Assembly (NCBI GenBank): GCA_021786265.1
Contig: JAJYNP010000133.1
Coordinates: 1 to 38,749 of the forward strand
Length of the DNA stretch: 38,749 nt
Origin: Chloroflexota bacterium
Lineage (GTDB): Bacteria; Chloroflexota; Limnocylindria; Limnocylindrales; CSP1-4
Direction of reading: 5' to 3'
This document shows, piece by piece, positions 17,158 to 24,642 of this stretch. The position numbers and the translations under genes are program-made. The notes under the pieces are model-generated. The model made no database searches. It was not told the origin of the DNA and saw nothing but the letters and a program-made list of their open reading frames with translations. Positions within the stretch are counted from its first letter, which is position 1. Each line of letters starts with the position of its first letter.

Positions 17158-18398
17158 CAGGCGCCCCTCCGTTCCGTGGGGAGCGGGGTCCGGATGACGA
17201 GCGCGGTCGGCACGCGCGCGCCGCTGCCCCACCTGGGGACAGCGCGGCCGGGCGTGACGGAGCCCAGCACGCTTGCGTGCCGCGCGCCGGTGCACGATGC
17301 GATCGTGCCCGGAAGCCCGTGCAAGGTCAGGAACCCGATTACGGCGAAGACGAGCGCTTCCTTGGCGGCTTCCGGCACGCCGTAATCATCGGACTGGCGA
17401 ATCGCGACGCCAGGGAGACGGCGCGAGAGCGCGGCCATGAGGCTCGGGTTGCGCGTGCCGCCGCCGGAGGCGACCACCTCGGACGCACCGTAGGCCCTGA
17501 TCGCGTCGGCCACCGTCTCGGCGCTGAGCGCCGTCAGCGTGGCCACGAGATCGTCATCCGAGATGCGGCGTCCCTCCAGCGCCTCCATCAGGTACGCCAG
17601 ATGGAAGTGCTCCTTGCCCGTGGACTTTGGCGGCGGGGCCGCGTAGTAGGGATCGGCGAGCAGGCGGGCGAGCAGCCGCTCGTCCACCGCCCCCGCCGCG
17701 GCCCGCCGGCCGTCACGGTCGTAGAGCTCCGCATCGTGCGTGGCCCAGCGGACCGCGGCGTCGATCAGCGCGTTCGCCGGGCCCGTGTCGAACGCGAGTG
17801 GCGGGCGACGAGGATCGAGCACGGTGACGTTGGCGATGCCGCCGAGGTTGAGCGCCACCCGCACGACATCGCCGCGGCCGCCAAGCAGGAGCACGTCGAG
17901 CAGGCTGGCGAGCGGGGCCCCGTGGCCACCGCTGGCGACGTCCCGCGTCCGCACGTCGGACACAACGGTGGCCCCCGTGCGCTCGGCGATCCAGGCGGGC
18001 TGGCCCAGCTGCAGCGTGCCGTGCGCGATCCCCTGGTCCACCCAGTGGAAGACGGTCTGGCCGTGCGCGCAGATCACGTCGGCGCGCCCGTCGCACCATC
18101 GTGTCGATACATCCTCGGCGACCGAGGCGAAGTACTGCCCGAGCGCGGTATCGAGCCGACACACGGCCTCGATGGTCGTGGTTGCCGGTGGCAGGATCTC
18201 GGCGATCGCGGCCTGGAGCTCGGGTGGGTACACGGCCGACAGGTGCCCGAGGAGGTCGCACACCAGGGTGTCGGCCTCGAGGGTGAGATCCGCCGCCACC
18301 GCCTCCACGGCGTCGAACGACGTGCCGGAGATCATGCCGATCACGCGCATTCCCCTGCCGCCAGGGGCAGCCTGCACGGGGGACCGGGACGCGCTCAT
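17157..18398 (-). CDS. anmK: Anhydro-N-acetylmuramic acid kinase AnmK
   Basis: 413 aa. AnmK hydrolyses the 1,6-anhydro ring of anhydro-MurNAc and phosphorylates it with ATP to MurNAc-6-phosphate in the cytoplasm. Motifs in order are MISGTSFDAVE (residues 22-32; ATP/sugar site, usually GTSLDGVD), AHGQTVFHW (111-119), LGQPAWIAERTG (131-142), LNLGGIANVTV (183-193) and AFDTGPANALID (202-213), whose Asp204 is the predicted catalytic base. The C-terminal ASGGGTRNPSLM closes the second phosphate loop. The GTSxDAVE variant resembles the actinobacterial AnmK type as I remember it. The ATG at 18396-18398 overlaps the permease stop (ATGA); a second ATG at 18350 gives a form 16 residues shorter. The gene sits inside the ABC operon between permease and ATPase, directly tying anhydro-muropeptides to this importer. 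Confidence 0.92.
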   Translation of the reverse strand: MSASRSPVQAAPGGRGMRVIGMISGTSFDAVEAVAADLTLEADTLVCDLLGHLSAVYPPELQAAIAEILPPATTTIEAVCRLDTALGQYFASVAEDVSTRWCDGRADVICAHGQTVFHWVDQGIAHGTLQLGQPAWIAERTGATVVSDVRTRDVASGGHGAPLASLLDVLLLGGRGDVVRVALNLGGIANVTVLDPRRPPLAFDTGPANALIDAAVRWATHDAELYDRDGRRAAAGAVDERLLARLLADPYYAAPPPKSTGKEHFHLAYLMEALEGRRISDDDLVATLTALSAETVADAIRAYGASEVVASGGGTRNPSLMAALSRRLPGVAIRQSDDYGVPEAAKEALVFAVIGFLTLHGLPGTIASCTGARHASVLGSVTPGRAVPRWGSGARVPTALVIRTPLPTERRGA

Positions 18399-19303
18399 CG
18401 CGTTCGCGCCCGCGGGTCGGCCGCATCGCGCAGGCCGTCGCCCATGAAGTTGAAGCCGATGATGGCAAGGACGATCGCGAGGGACGGCCCGGCGAGGGTC
18501 CACCACGCGATGCCGGCCAGGCTCGACGCCTCGCTCACCATCTCGCCGAGCGAGGCAACGGGCGGGGGCGGGCCGAGACCGAGGAAGCTCAGGCTGGCCT
18601 CGGCGAGGATCGACCACGCCAGCGCCAGGCTCGTCTGCACGGCGATGACGCCCGCGACGTTGGGCAGGATGTGGCGGAAGAGCAGGCGTGTCCGGGAGAA
18701 CCCGAGCACACGGCCGGCCCGGACGTAGTCCGCCTCGCGCAGCGCCAGTACGGGTCCGCGCGCCACGCGGACGAAGATCGGGATGTAGCCCACGCCGATG
18801 GCGAGGGCGCTGTTCAGCCAGCCAGGGCCGAGCGCGGTCACGATGGCGAGCGCGAGCAGGATCGCCGGGATCGCGAAGAGGATGTCGGTCACCCGCATGA
18901 TGACCGTGCCGATCCAGCCGCCGAGGAACCCGGCCACGATCCCCGCTAGCGTGCCGAGGCCGCCCGCGATGAGGACCGCCAGGCAGGCGATCTCGAGCGA
19001 CACCTCGAGCCCCTGCATCACCATCGAGAGAATGTCCCGCCCGAACTGGTCGGTGCCGAACGGGTGAGCCAGCGACACGCCCTGCAGCGTCGTCGTCATG
19101 TTCTGCGCATCGGGCGGGTACGGGGTCGCGCCGACCGCGGTGAGGAGCGCGGCGAGCGTCACCAGGGCCACCAGCACGCTGCCGATCCGTCCGTTCCGGT
19201 TGCGCACGATGGTCGCCAGCCACGAGCGGCGGACCAGCTCGCGCGTCGCCTGGGGGGCGGCGGCCGAGAGTGCCGACGGGGTGTCGCCGGGTGCCGTCGT
19301 CAT
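18395..19303 (-). CDS. dppC: Peptide-type ABC permease, DppC/OppC type
   Basis: 302 aa from ATG at 19301-19303. An N-terminal cytoplasmic stretch is followed by one membrane helix (IGSVLVALVTLAALLTAVG), the DppC-typical periplasmic motif HPFGTDQFGRDILSMVM, then about five helices. The cytoplasmic coupling motif contains READYVRAGRVLGFSRTRLL, the EAA loop that docks on the ATPase. It forms the translocation channel with the DppB-type subunit. The start overlaps the dppB stop as ATGA and the stop overlaps the anmK start as ATGA, so all three genes are probably translated together. Confidence 0.88.
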   Translation of the reverse strand: MTTAPGDTPSALSAAAPQATRELVRRSWLATIVRNRNGRIGSVLVALVTLAALLTAVGATPYPPDAQNMTTTLQGVSLAHPFGTDQFGRDILSMVMQGLEVSLEIACLAVLIAGGLGTLAGIVAGFLGGWIGTVIMRVTDILFAIPAILLALAIVTALGPGWLNSALAIGVGYIPIFVRVARGPVLALREADYVRAGRVLGFSRTRLLFRHILPNVAGVIAVQTSLALAWSILAEASLSFLGLGPPPPVASLGEMVSEASSLAGIAWWTLAGPSLAIVLAIIGFNFMGDGLRDAADPRARTR

Positions 19304-20271
19304 CGGGCTCTCGTTCGCGGGTCGATGATCGTGTACAGGGTGTCGGTGAGCATGTTCACGACCACGAAGGAGAAGGCGAAGAGCACCGTGATGCTCTGCA
19401 CCACCGGGAAATCGCGGTTGCTGATGGAGGTGACCAGCAGCCGTCCGAGCCCGGGAAGCACGAAGATCTGCTCCACGATGACCGTTCCGCCGAGCAGATA
19501 ACCGAGCTGGATCCCGGACATCGTGACGATCGGCACCAGGGCGTTGGGCAGGATGTGTCGCCACGCCACCGCCGCCGGCGACAGTCCTTTGCCGCGAGCC
19601 GTGCGCACGAAGTTGAGGTTGGTCACCTCGAGCACCGCTGCGCGCGTCGTGCGCATGATCGCGGCGCCGATCCCCAGGCTCAGCGTGAACGCTGGAAAGA
19701 AGACCTGCTGCAGGTTGAGCCAGGGATTCTGCAGGAAGCTCACGAAGCCGAGCGATGAGGGGAAGTAGTGGAAGGTCGACGCAAGGAAGGTCACCAGCCC
19801 CGTCCCGATGATGAAGCTCGGCACCCCGAGCCCCACCACCGCCACGCCCTGACCCACGTCGTCGGCCAGGTGCCCCGGACGCAGCGCGCCCAGGACACCG
19901 AACGACACCCCGATCAGGAGACCGAGCGCCATCGCGAGGACTGCGACTTCAAGGGTGACCGGCAGCGCCGTGCCGACGAGCGAGGCAACCGGCACGCGGG
20001 CCGCGAGCGATACGCCGAGGTTACCGGAGAGCAGCGAACCCAGCCACGAGGCGAACTGCTCGGCCGGCGGCTGCCCGATCCCGTAGAACTGGTTGAGCGC
20101 AGCCAGTTGATCGTGCGTGAGCAGCCCCGCGCTGACGCCGAGGGATGCGGTGACCGCGTCCCCCGGCAGCACGCGCAGGATGAGGAAGATCGTGATCGCG
20201 ACCCCGAGCAGCGTGACGAGCATGCTCGCCAGGCGGCGCCCGATCGCGAGGGGTAGCCCGCCCCGCATCAC
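19300..20271 (-). CDS. dppB: Peptide-type ABC permease, DppB/OppB type
   Basis: 323 aa. The N-terminus has the DppB hallmark GRRLASMLVTLLGVAITIFLILRVLPGDAV: first helix plus the conserved LPGD-type motif. Further helices are at about residues 95-125, 130-160, 185-210 and 265-305. The EAA-type coupling loop includes NLNFVRTARGKGLSPAAVAWRHILPNAL. GTG at 20269-20271 is followed at once by ATG at 20266-20268, and either can start translation. A strong hairpin lies in the 64-nt gap to the binding-protein gene upstream. Confidence 0.88.
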   Translation of the reverse strand: MMRGGLPLAIGRRLASMLVTLLGVAITIFLILRVLPGDAVTASLGVSAGLLTHDQLAALNQFYGIGQPPAEQFASWLGSLLSGNLGVSLAARVPVASLVGTALPVTLEVAVLAMALGLLIGVSFGVLGALRPGHLADDVGQGVAVVGLGVPSFIIGTGLVTFLASTFHYFPSSLGFVSFLQNPWLNLQQVFFPAFTLSLGIGAAIMRTTRAAVLEVTNLNFVRTARGKGLSPAAVAWRHILPNALVPIVTMSGIQLGYLLGGTVIVEQIFVLPGLGRLLVTSISNRDFPVVQSITVLFAFSFVVVNMLTDTLYTIIDPRTRAR

Positions 20272-20283
20272 CGTGTCACGCTC

Positions 20284-20327
20284 GGCGGTGGCCCGGCATG
20301 GATGTCATGGCCCGCCGGGCCGCCGCC
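20284..20327 (-). promoter_or_regulatory. Intercistronic hairpin between binding-protein and permease genes
   Basis: GGCCCGGC at 20290-20297 pairs with GCCGGGCC at 20314-20321. After one mismatch the outer GGCGG (20284-20288) pairs with CCGCC (20323-20327); the loop is 16 nt. It fills most of the gap between the dppA stop and the dppB start. Hairpins at this place in ABC operons commonly let the binding protein be made in excess, by partial termination or by protecting the upstream mRNA. Confidence 0.5.
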
Positions 20328-20335
20328 GCGGTAGA

Positions 20336-21934
20336 TCACTGGATCGTGGTCTGCGCCAGCGACTGGAGCGACCGCGTGGGTGAGATCTGGAACCCGTGCA
20401 CGTTCGGCGCGAGGACCGCGTAGTCGTAGCTCGAGAAGAGCCAGATCCATACCGCGTTCGACGTGAGCTCCTGGGAGAGCTGGGTCCAGGCCTGGGCCGC
20501 ATCGGCCGGCGTGGCGGCCTGGTCGCCCGCCACGATGATGTTCTGCAGTTTGGTGGAACTGTACCCGGCGGGGACGCTCAGGTTGGCCCCGGGGCCGAAG
20601 TAGCGGCCGTACATCGTGTAGGGGTCCGGGTTCGCGCCGTTCCAGGCAAACGCCGCCTGGAAGGTTCCCTTCAGCCAGTCCTGAACGTACGCGTTGCCCG
20701 CCAGGTTCTGGATGTTCATCTTGATGCCGACCGCGGCCAGCTGCGACTGCATAGCCACCGCCTGCGCGCTGCTCGTCGGGTCGAGCTCGGTGGAGGTGAG
20801 GGCGGTGAAGGTAAAGCCGCTCGGGTTGCCGGCCTTCTGGAGATACTGCCTGGCAAGGGTCGGGTCCGGCGTCGGGCAGACGGCCGACACCGGGTTGGAG
20901 GCGTACTGCCCGAGCGGGACCGGTCCCACGACCTGGCCCTGCCCAAAGGCAGCCGCATCGAGGATCTGCTGTCGGTCAACCGCGCAGGCCATCGCGAGGC
21001 GGTTGTTGACGTTCGCCAGCGGTCCGGTCTTGTCCTGGAGCATCAGGGCTCGGTAGGTGAGATCGAGCACCTTCTGGACCGGGTAGTTGCCTGGAAGGTG
21101 GGTTGCGATCTGCGGCTGGGTGAGCAGTCCGAGCTGGACCGTGCCCGCCTGCAGGGCGGAGGCGGCCGATTGCTCGTTGGGGATCGTCGTGATCTTCACG
21201 GTACCGAGCGAGACCTTGCCGCCCCAGTAGTCCGGGTTCGCCTTGACGGTGAACGAATCGTTCGGAACCCAGTTCACGAACGTGAAAGGCCCCGTTCCAT
21301 CGGGCTGCGTGGCGACGATGTTGTTGGCGATCGCCGTGGCGGACAGCACGGCGAGGTTCGTCGAGGTCAGGCCCGAGATGATCGACATGTCCGGGCGGCT
21401 GAGCAGGAACTGCACGGCGTTCGGTCCGTCCGGCTGCACGCTCTTCACGCTCGCGAGGTACGAGGCCGCCGCGGCGCCGGTCTTCGGATCCTGCAGCCGC
21501 TGCACGGTCGCGACGACGTCCGCCGAACTGAAGGTGTGCCCGTCGTCGAACTTGACGCCCTGGCGCAGCTGGAACGTCAGGGTCAGGTGGTCGCTGGAGA
21601 ACGACCAGCTCGTGGCCAGGGATGGCACGATCTGCAGTTGCTGGTTGAACTTCACGAGCGTGTCGTAGACGAGGCCGAGCGCCTGCACATCGAGGAAGTT
21701 CGTGGCGATCTGCGGGTCGAGCTTCTGCACGCTCATCGTCGAAGCCACCACGAACGGGGCGCCCGAGATCGCGCTCGCCGGCGGCGCGGCCGACGCTGGG
21801 CCACTCGAGCCTGCTGCTGCGCCGCTGGTGGCCGCCGGCGTGCCTGTTGCCGACGTGCACCCGCTGAGCGCCACGAGCAGGCCGACCGACATGGCCCAGA
21901 CCGCTCGCCTCCGGAGCTTCGGACCCCATACCAT
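20336..21934 (-). CDS. dppA: Solute-binding lipoprotein, family 5 (DppA/OppA/MppA type)
   Basis: 532 aa. A lipoprotein signal peptide with lipobox VALSGC anchors the mature N-terminal Cys in the membrane; an Ala/Ser/Thr/Pro/Gly linker of about 35 residues follows. The SBP_bac_5 fold then shows VYDTLVKFN, LATSWSFSSDHLTLTFQLRQGVKFDDGHTFSSADVV, the GTGPFTFVNW motif and NPDYWGG. The family binds peptides, and some members (MppA) bind murein tripeptide. With anmK in the same operon a muropeptide ligand is the best inference. I chose ATG at 21932-21934 because GAGGAGG sits 8 nt upstream; an ATG 12 codons earlier lacks this. It is the first gene of the leftward operon and is divergent from the GntR-GNAT gene. 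Confidence 0.9.
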   Translation of the reverse strand: MVWGPKLRRRAVWAMSVGLLVALSGCTSATGTPAATSGAAAGSSGPASAAPPASAISGAPFVVASTMSVQKLDPQIATNFLDVQALGLVYDTLVKFNQQLQIVPSLATSWSFSSDHLTLTFQLRQGVKFDDGHTFSSADVVATVQRLQDPKTGAAAASYLASVKSVQPDGPNAVQFLLSRPDMSIISGLTSTNLAVLSATAIANNIVATQPDGTGPFTFVNWVPNDSFTVKANPDYWGGKVSLGTVKITTIPNEQSAASALQAGTVQLGLLTQPQIATHLPGNYPVQKVLDLTYRALMLQDKTGPLANVNNRLAMACAVDRQQILDAAAFGQGQVVGPVPLGQYASNPVSAVCPTPDPTLARQYLQKAGNPSGFTFTALTSTELDPTSSAQAVAMQSQLAAVGIKMNIQNLAGNAYVQDWLKGTFQAAFAWNGANPDPYTMYGRYFGPGANLSVPAGYSSTKLQNIIVAGDQAATPADAAQAWTQLSQELTSNAVWIWLFSSYDYAVLAPNVHGFQISPTRSLQSLAQTTIQ

Positions 21935-22004
21935 GGTCACCACCTCCTCGGTTTCTGACGCCCGCGGCATCAGGTATGCTTGCGCATGTTACAACTGATG
22001 GCAG

Positions 22005-22020
22005 TCGATAGAACCATCGA
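22005..22020. promoter_or_regulatory. Inverted repeat between divergent dppA and gntR genes, candidate operator
   Basis: TCGAT at 22005-22009 and ATCGA at 22016-22020 form an inverted repeat with a 6-nt spacer, about 70 nt upstream of the dppA start. The flanking octamer GTCGATAG (22004-22011) recurs at 22177-22184 inside the start of the GntR-GNAT gene. The 207-nt divergent region must hold promoters for both operons, but I see no convincing -35/-10 pair. Nearby ACTGGTC at 22061-22067 matches one half of a DasR-type site without the second half. Confidence 0.3.
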
Positions 22021-22141
22021 ATCCGGAGCCAGGTGTTTGGGATGGGTCGTACGTGGGAGGACTGGTCGTGTCACCCGGTCGGGCTTCTCGTTGACCGGCA
22101 GAGTGGACCGCCCAACGTGGCTCGTGGCGCTCGACTGAGCA

Positions 22142-23545
22142 GTGACAAGCAGCGATTCTATGGATGACCAATTTCGGTCGATAGTGCTGACCACCGAAGT
22201 CCCGGAGGCTGTGCCGACCGTGGTCGACGATGCGCGCGCGCCCACCTTGCCCGTGAAGCGGCCAGACGCCGTCGTCGGCCGCGCGAAGTACCGCCACCTC
22301 TACGAGGCACTTGCCCAGAGGCTCGAACGCCTGCCGGCGGGCGCCCCGCTCCCCACCGAGCGCGAGCTGTGCGAGGTGTACGGCGTGTCCCGCCCGACCG
22401 TCCGTCGCGCGCTCCAGCAGCTGGAAGTGGAGCAGCGCATCTACCGGCGCCAGGGCCGGGGCACCTTCGCTGCCCGTCCGAAGATCGACCTGGTACTCGA
22501 GTTGACGAGCCTGTCGGAGGACATGCTGGCGCACGGCGTGGTGCCCGGCGCCAAGCTCATCGACGTCAGCCGCCTGAAGGCCGACGCGGACATCGAGGCG
22601 CGGCTTGGACTTGAGGCCGGAAGCGAGGTCCTGCGGGTGGAGCGGCTCCGCCTCGCCGACGGCGAACCCGTCGCGATCGAAGTGCTGTTCGTGAGTGCCG
22701 TGCGCTTCGATGGGATCTCCGCCGCCCTCGGACTGGGCAAGTCCTTCTACCGGCTGCTCCACACCGACTACGGCGTAGAGCTCGCGTCGGCGGAGGAGAC
22801 GATCGAGGCCGTGGCCGCCGGCCCACGCGAGGCCGAGCTTCTCGGTATTCCCCCCGGTGCGCCCGTGCTGCTGCTGTCGCGACGGACCGTGGACACGTCG
22901 GGGCGGCCGACCGAGTACGTCCGCTCCGTCTATCGCGCCGACCGGTTTCGCTTTCGTTCGTTCCTCGAACGACCGGCGGTGCCCCGTGGCCCGTTCGATC
23001 AGGCGCCCGCACTTCGCCTCGCGACGGGCGCCGACGTTCCGCAGATCGCCCACGTGTTCGTCGAGGCCTGGCGGTCCGCCTACCCCGGAATCGTCGACGA
23101 TGGCGTCCTCGCCTCGCTGGACGAGGCAGAGATCGCGACCTGGATCCGCGGCCTGATGCGCTCGCCCAACCAGGCGACGGTCGTGGCGGTGTCGCGCGAG
23201 GGCAGGATCACCGGGTTCACGCGGTTCGGTGAGGATCCCGAGGACAACCGACGCGGCCAGATCTACTCGCTGTACGTCGCCCCCGAGGAGGCACGCCACG
23301 GCGTCGGGCGTGCGCTCCTGGTGCGGGCCCTTGACGCCCTGACCGAGCACAACATGCCCGTGGTCACGCTCTGGGTGTTCGAAGCCAACACGGCCGCCCT
23401 TGGGTTCTACCAGGCGCTCGGCTTCATCCCCGATGGCGCTCGCCGCGTCGAGCCCCAGTACGGGGCTCCCGAGGTGCGAATGATCCGCGATGCGGCGGCC
23501 GAGCGGGGCAATGGATCACCAGTCACCGCATCGCGCCGGCGATGA
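22142..23545 (+). CDS. GntR/HutC-family regulator fused to a GNAT acetyltransferase
   Basis: 467 aa in one uninterrupted frame. Residues 48-112 form a GntR winged helix (PLPTERELCEVYGVSRPTVRRAL, then RRQGRGTFAA). Residues 120-272 form a UTRA effector domain of the HutC/NagR type (GSEVLRVERLRLADGEPVAIE; GAPVLLLSRRTV), which in relatives binds small effectors such as GlcNAc-6-phosphate. Residues 290-450 form a complete GNAT domain (ATGADVPQIAHVFVEAW; LYVAPEEARHGVGRALL with the acetyl-CoA loop; NTAALGFYQALGF). It could act as a repressor whose acetyltransferase modifies an amino sugar, a peptide or the regulator itself; the substrate is unknown. Start is GTG at 22142 or ATG at 22160, neither with a strong ribosome site. 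The first 45 residues are unassigned. Its stop overlaps the next start (ATGA). Confidence 0.88.
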   Translation: MTSSDSMDDQFRSIVLTTEVPEAVPTVVDDARAPTLPVKRPDAVVGRAKYRHLYEALAQRLERLPAGAPLPTERELCEVYGVSRPTVRRALQQLEVEQRIYRRQGRGTFAARPKIDLVLELTSLSEDMLAHGVVPGAKLIDVSRLKADADIEARLGLEAGSEVLRVERLRLADGEPVAIEVLFVSAVRFDGISAALGLGKSFYRLLHTDYGVELASAEETIEAVAAGPREAELLGIPPGAPVLLLSRRTVDTSGRPTEYVRSVYRADRFRFRSFLERPAVPRGPFDQAPALRLATGADVPQIAHVFVEAWRSAYPGIVDDGVLASLDEAEIATWIRGLMRSPNQATVVAVSREGRITGFTRFGEDPEDNRRGQIYSLYVAPEEARHGVGRALLVRALDALTEHNMPVVTLWVFEANTAALGFYQALGFIPDGARRVEPQYGAPEVRMIRDAAAERGNGSPVTASRRR

Positions 23546-24642
23546 CGGACGCGCGCAACCCGCTGCTTCACGTCGAGGTCCGGGAGAATCGCGGGGGACG
23601 CAGCATCCGGCCCGGACCCGTCGTCGACGCGCTCGTGGGCCTGGTCACGTCGGGTTATCCCCCCGGCATCGCGCTCGCCGTTGTGGACCGGCAGGGACCG
23701 CTCATGCTGGGATATGGCGGGTCGGCGTGTGTGATCGGCGATCCCGTGCCCCTTGCCCGCGACACACTCTTCGACCTTGCCTCGTTGACCAAGGTCGTGG
23801 TCACCGTGCCCCTGGCGCTCATCCTGAGCCAGCGGGCCCTCTGGAGCCTGAGCGACCCGGTCGCTGCCTGGGTGCCCGACTTCCCACGGCCCGACACGAC
23901 GCTGTGGAACCTGCTCACCCACACGTCGGGGCTGGTTCCGCATCGCCCGTTCTACGTGACGTGTCGAGGCGCGACTGCCGTCCGGAAGGCCGTCTGCGAG
24001 GAAGCGCGCGACAGCCAGCCCACCGATGAAGTCTGCTACAGCGATCTCAACTTCATGTTGCTGGGATGGGCGGTCGAACGGTGCGCCGCCGCCCGGCTCG
24101 ACGAGCTCTTCAGCCGCGAGATCGCCACGCCGCTCGGGATGCCCCACACACGGTTTCGGCCACCAACACGGGCACGGCTGCGGACCGCGGCAACCGAGCT
24201 CGACAGCGATCAACGCACTGAGAAGGGGCTCATCTGGGGAGCGGTCCACGATGGCAATGCGTTCGCCCTCGGCGGCGTCGCAGGGCATGCAGGCCTCTTC
24301 GCGCCGCTCGGAGACGTCGCGTCGTTCGCCAGGGCGCTGCTGGACCCGCCTCGTCATCCGGCCCTCTCAGAGGCATCGATCGCCGCGTTCTCGACGCGCC
24401 AGGCTGGGCGCTCGCCCGACGTGCGTGGGCTGGGGTGGCGACTGGAGCCGAACGAGTGGGGTGCCTGGCCAGCCGGGACGTACTGGCACACGGGATTCAC
24501 GGGTACCTCGCTCCTGGTCTCGCCCGAACGCGGGGTGGCGGTAGTGTTGCTGATGAACGGTGTGCATCCGCACCGTCGACCGGAGGAGCAGGCGGCCGTT
24601 CGGTCGCGCGTGCATTCGACGATCGCGGAGGTGTGCCAATGA
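23542..24642 (+). CDS. Beta-lactamase-fold serine hydrolase, AmiE-like (candidate MurNAc-peptide amidase)
   Basis: 366 aa, Beta-lactamase family PF00144. SLTK at residues 81-84 supplies the nucleophile Ser and Lys, YSD at 166-168 the Tyr (YxN-like) and HTG at 316-318 the third motif. The signature VHDGNAFALGGVAGHAGLF (about 236-254) is typical of the group that includes Bacillus subtilis AmiE, the MurNAc-L-alanine amidase of the murQ operon. There is no signal peptide, so it is probably cytoplasmic and would act on imported muropeptides. ATGA overlaps join it to the regulator gene before it and to murQ after it. The amidase assignment rests on family resemblance plus context; an esterase or D-aminopeptidase role is possible. 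Confidence 0.75.
   Translation: MTDARNPLLHVEVRENRGGRSIRPGPVVDALVGLVTSGYPPGIALAVVDRQGPLMLGYGGSACVIGDPVPLARDTLFDLASLTKVVVTVPLALILSQRALWSLSDPVAAWVPDFPRPDTTLWNLLTHTSGLVPHRPFYVTCRGATAVRKAVCEEARDSQPTDEVCYSDLNFMLLGWAVERCAAARLDELFSREIATPLGMPHTRFRPPTRARLRTAATELDSDQRTEKGLIWGAVHDGNAFALGGVAGHAGLFAPLGDVASFARALLDPPRHPALSEASIAAFSTRQAGRSPDVRGLGWRLEPNEWGAWPAGTYWHTGFTGTSLLVSPERGVAVVLLMNGVHPHRRPEEQAAVRSRVHSTIAEVCQ

Noticed and set aside
22061..22076. DasR-type operator (ACTGGTC half-site)
   Set aside because: Only one half matches; the second half is not complementary.
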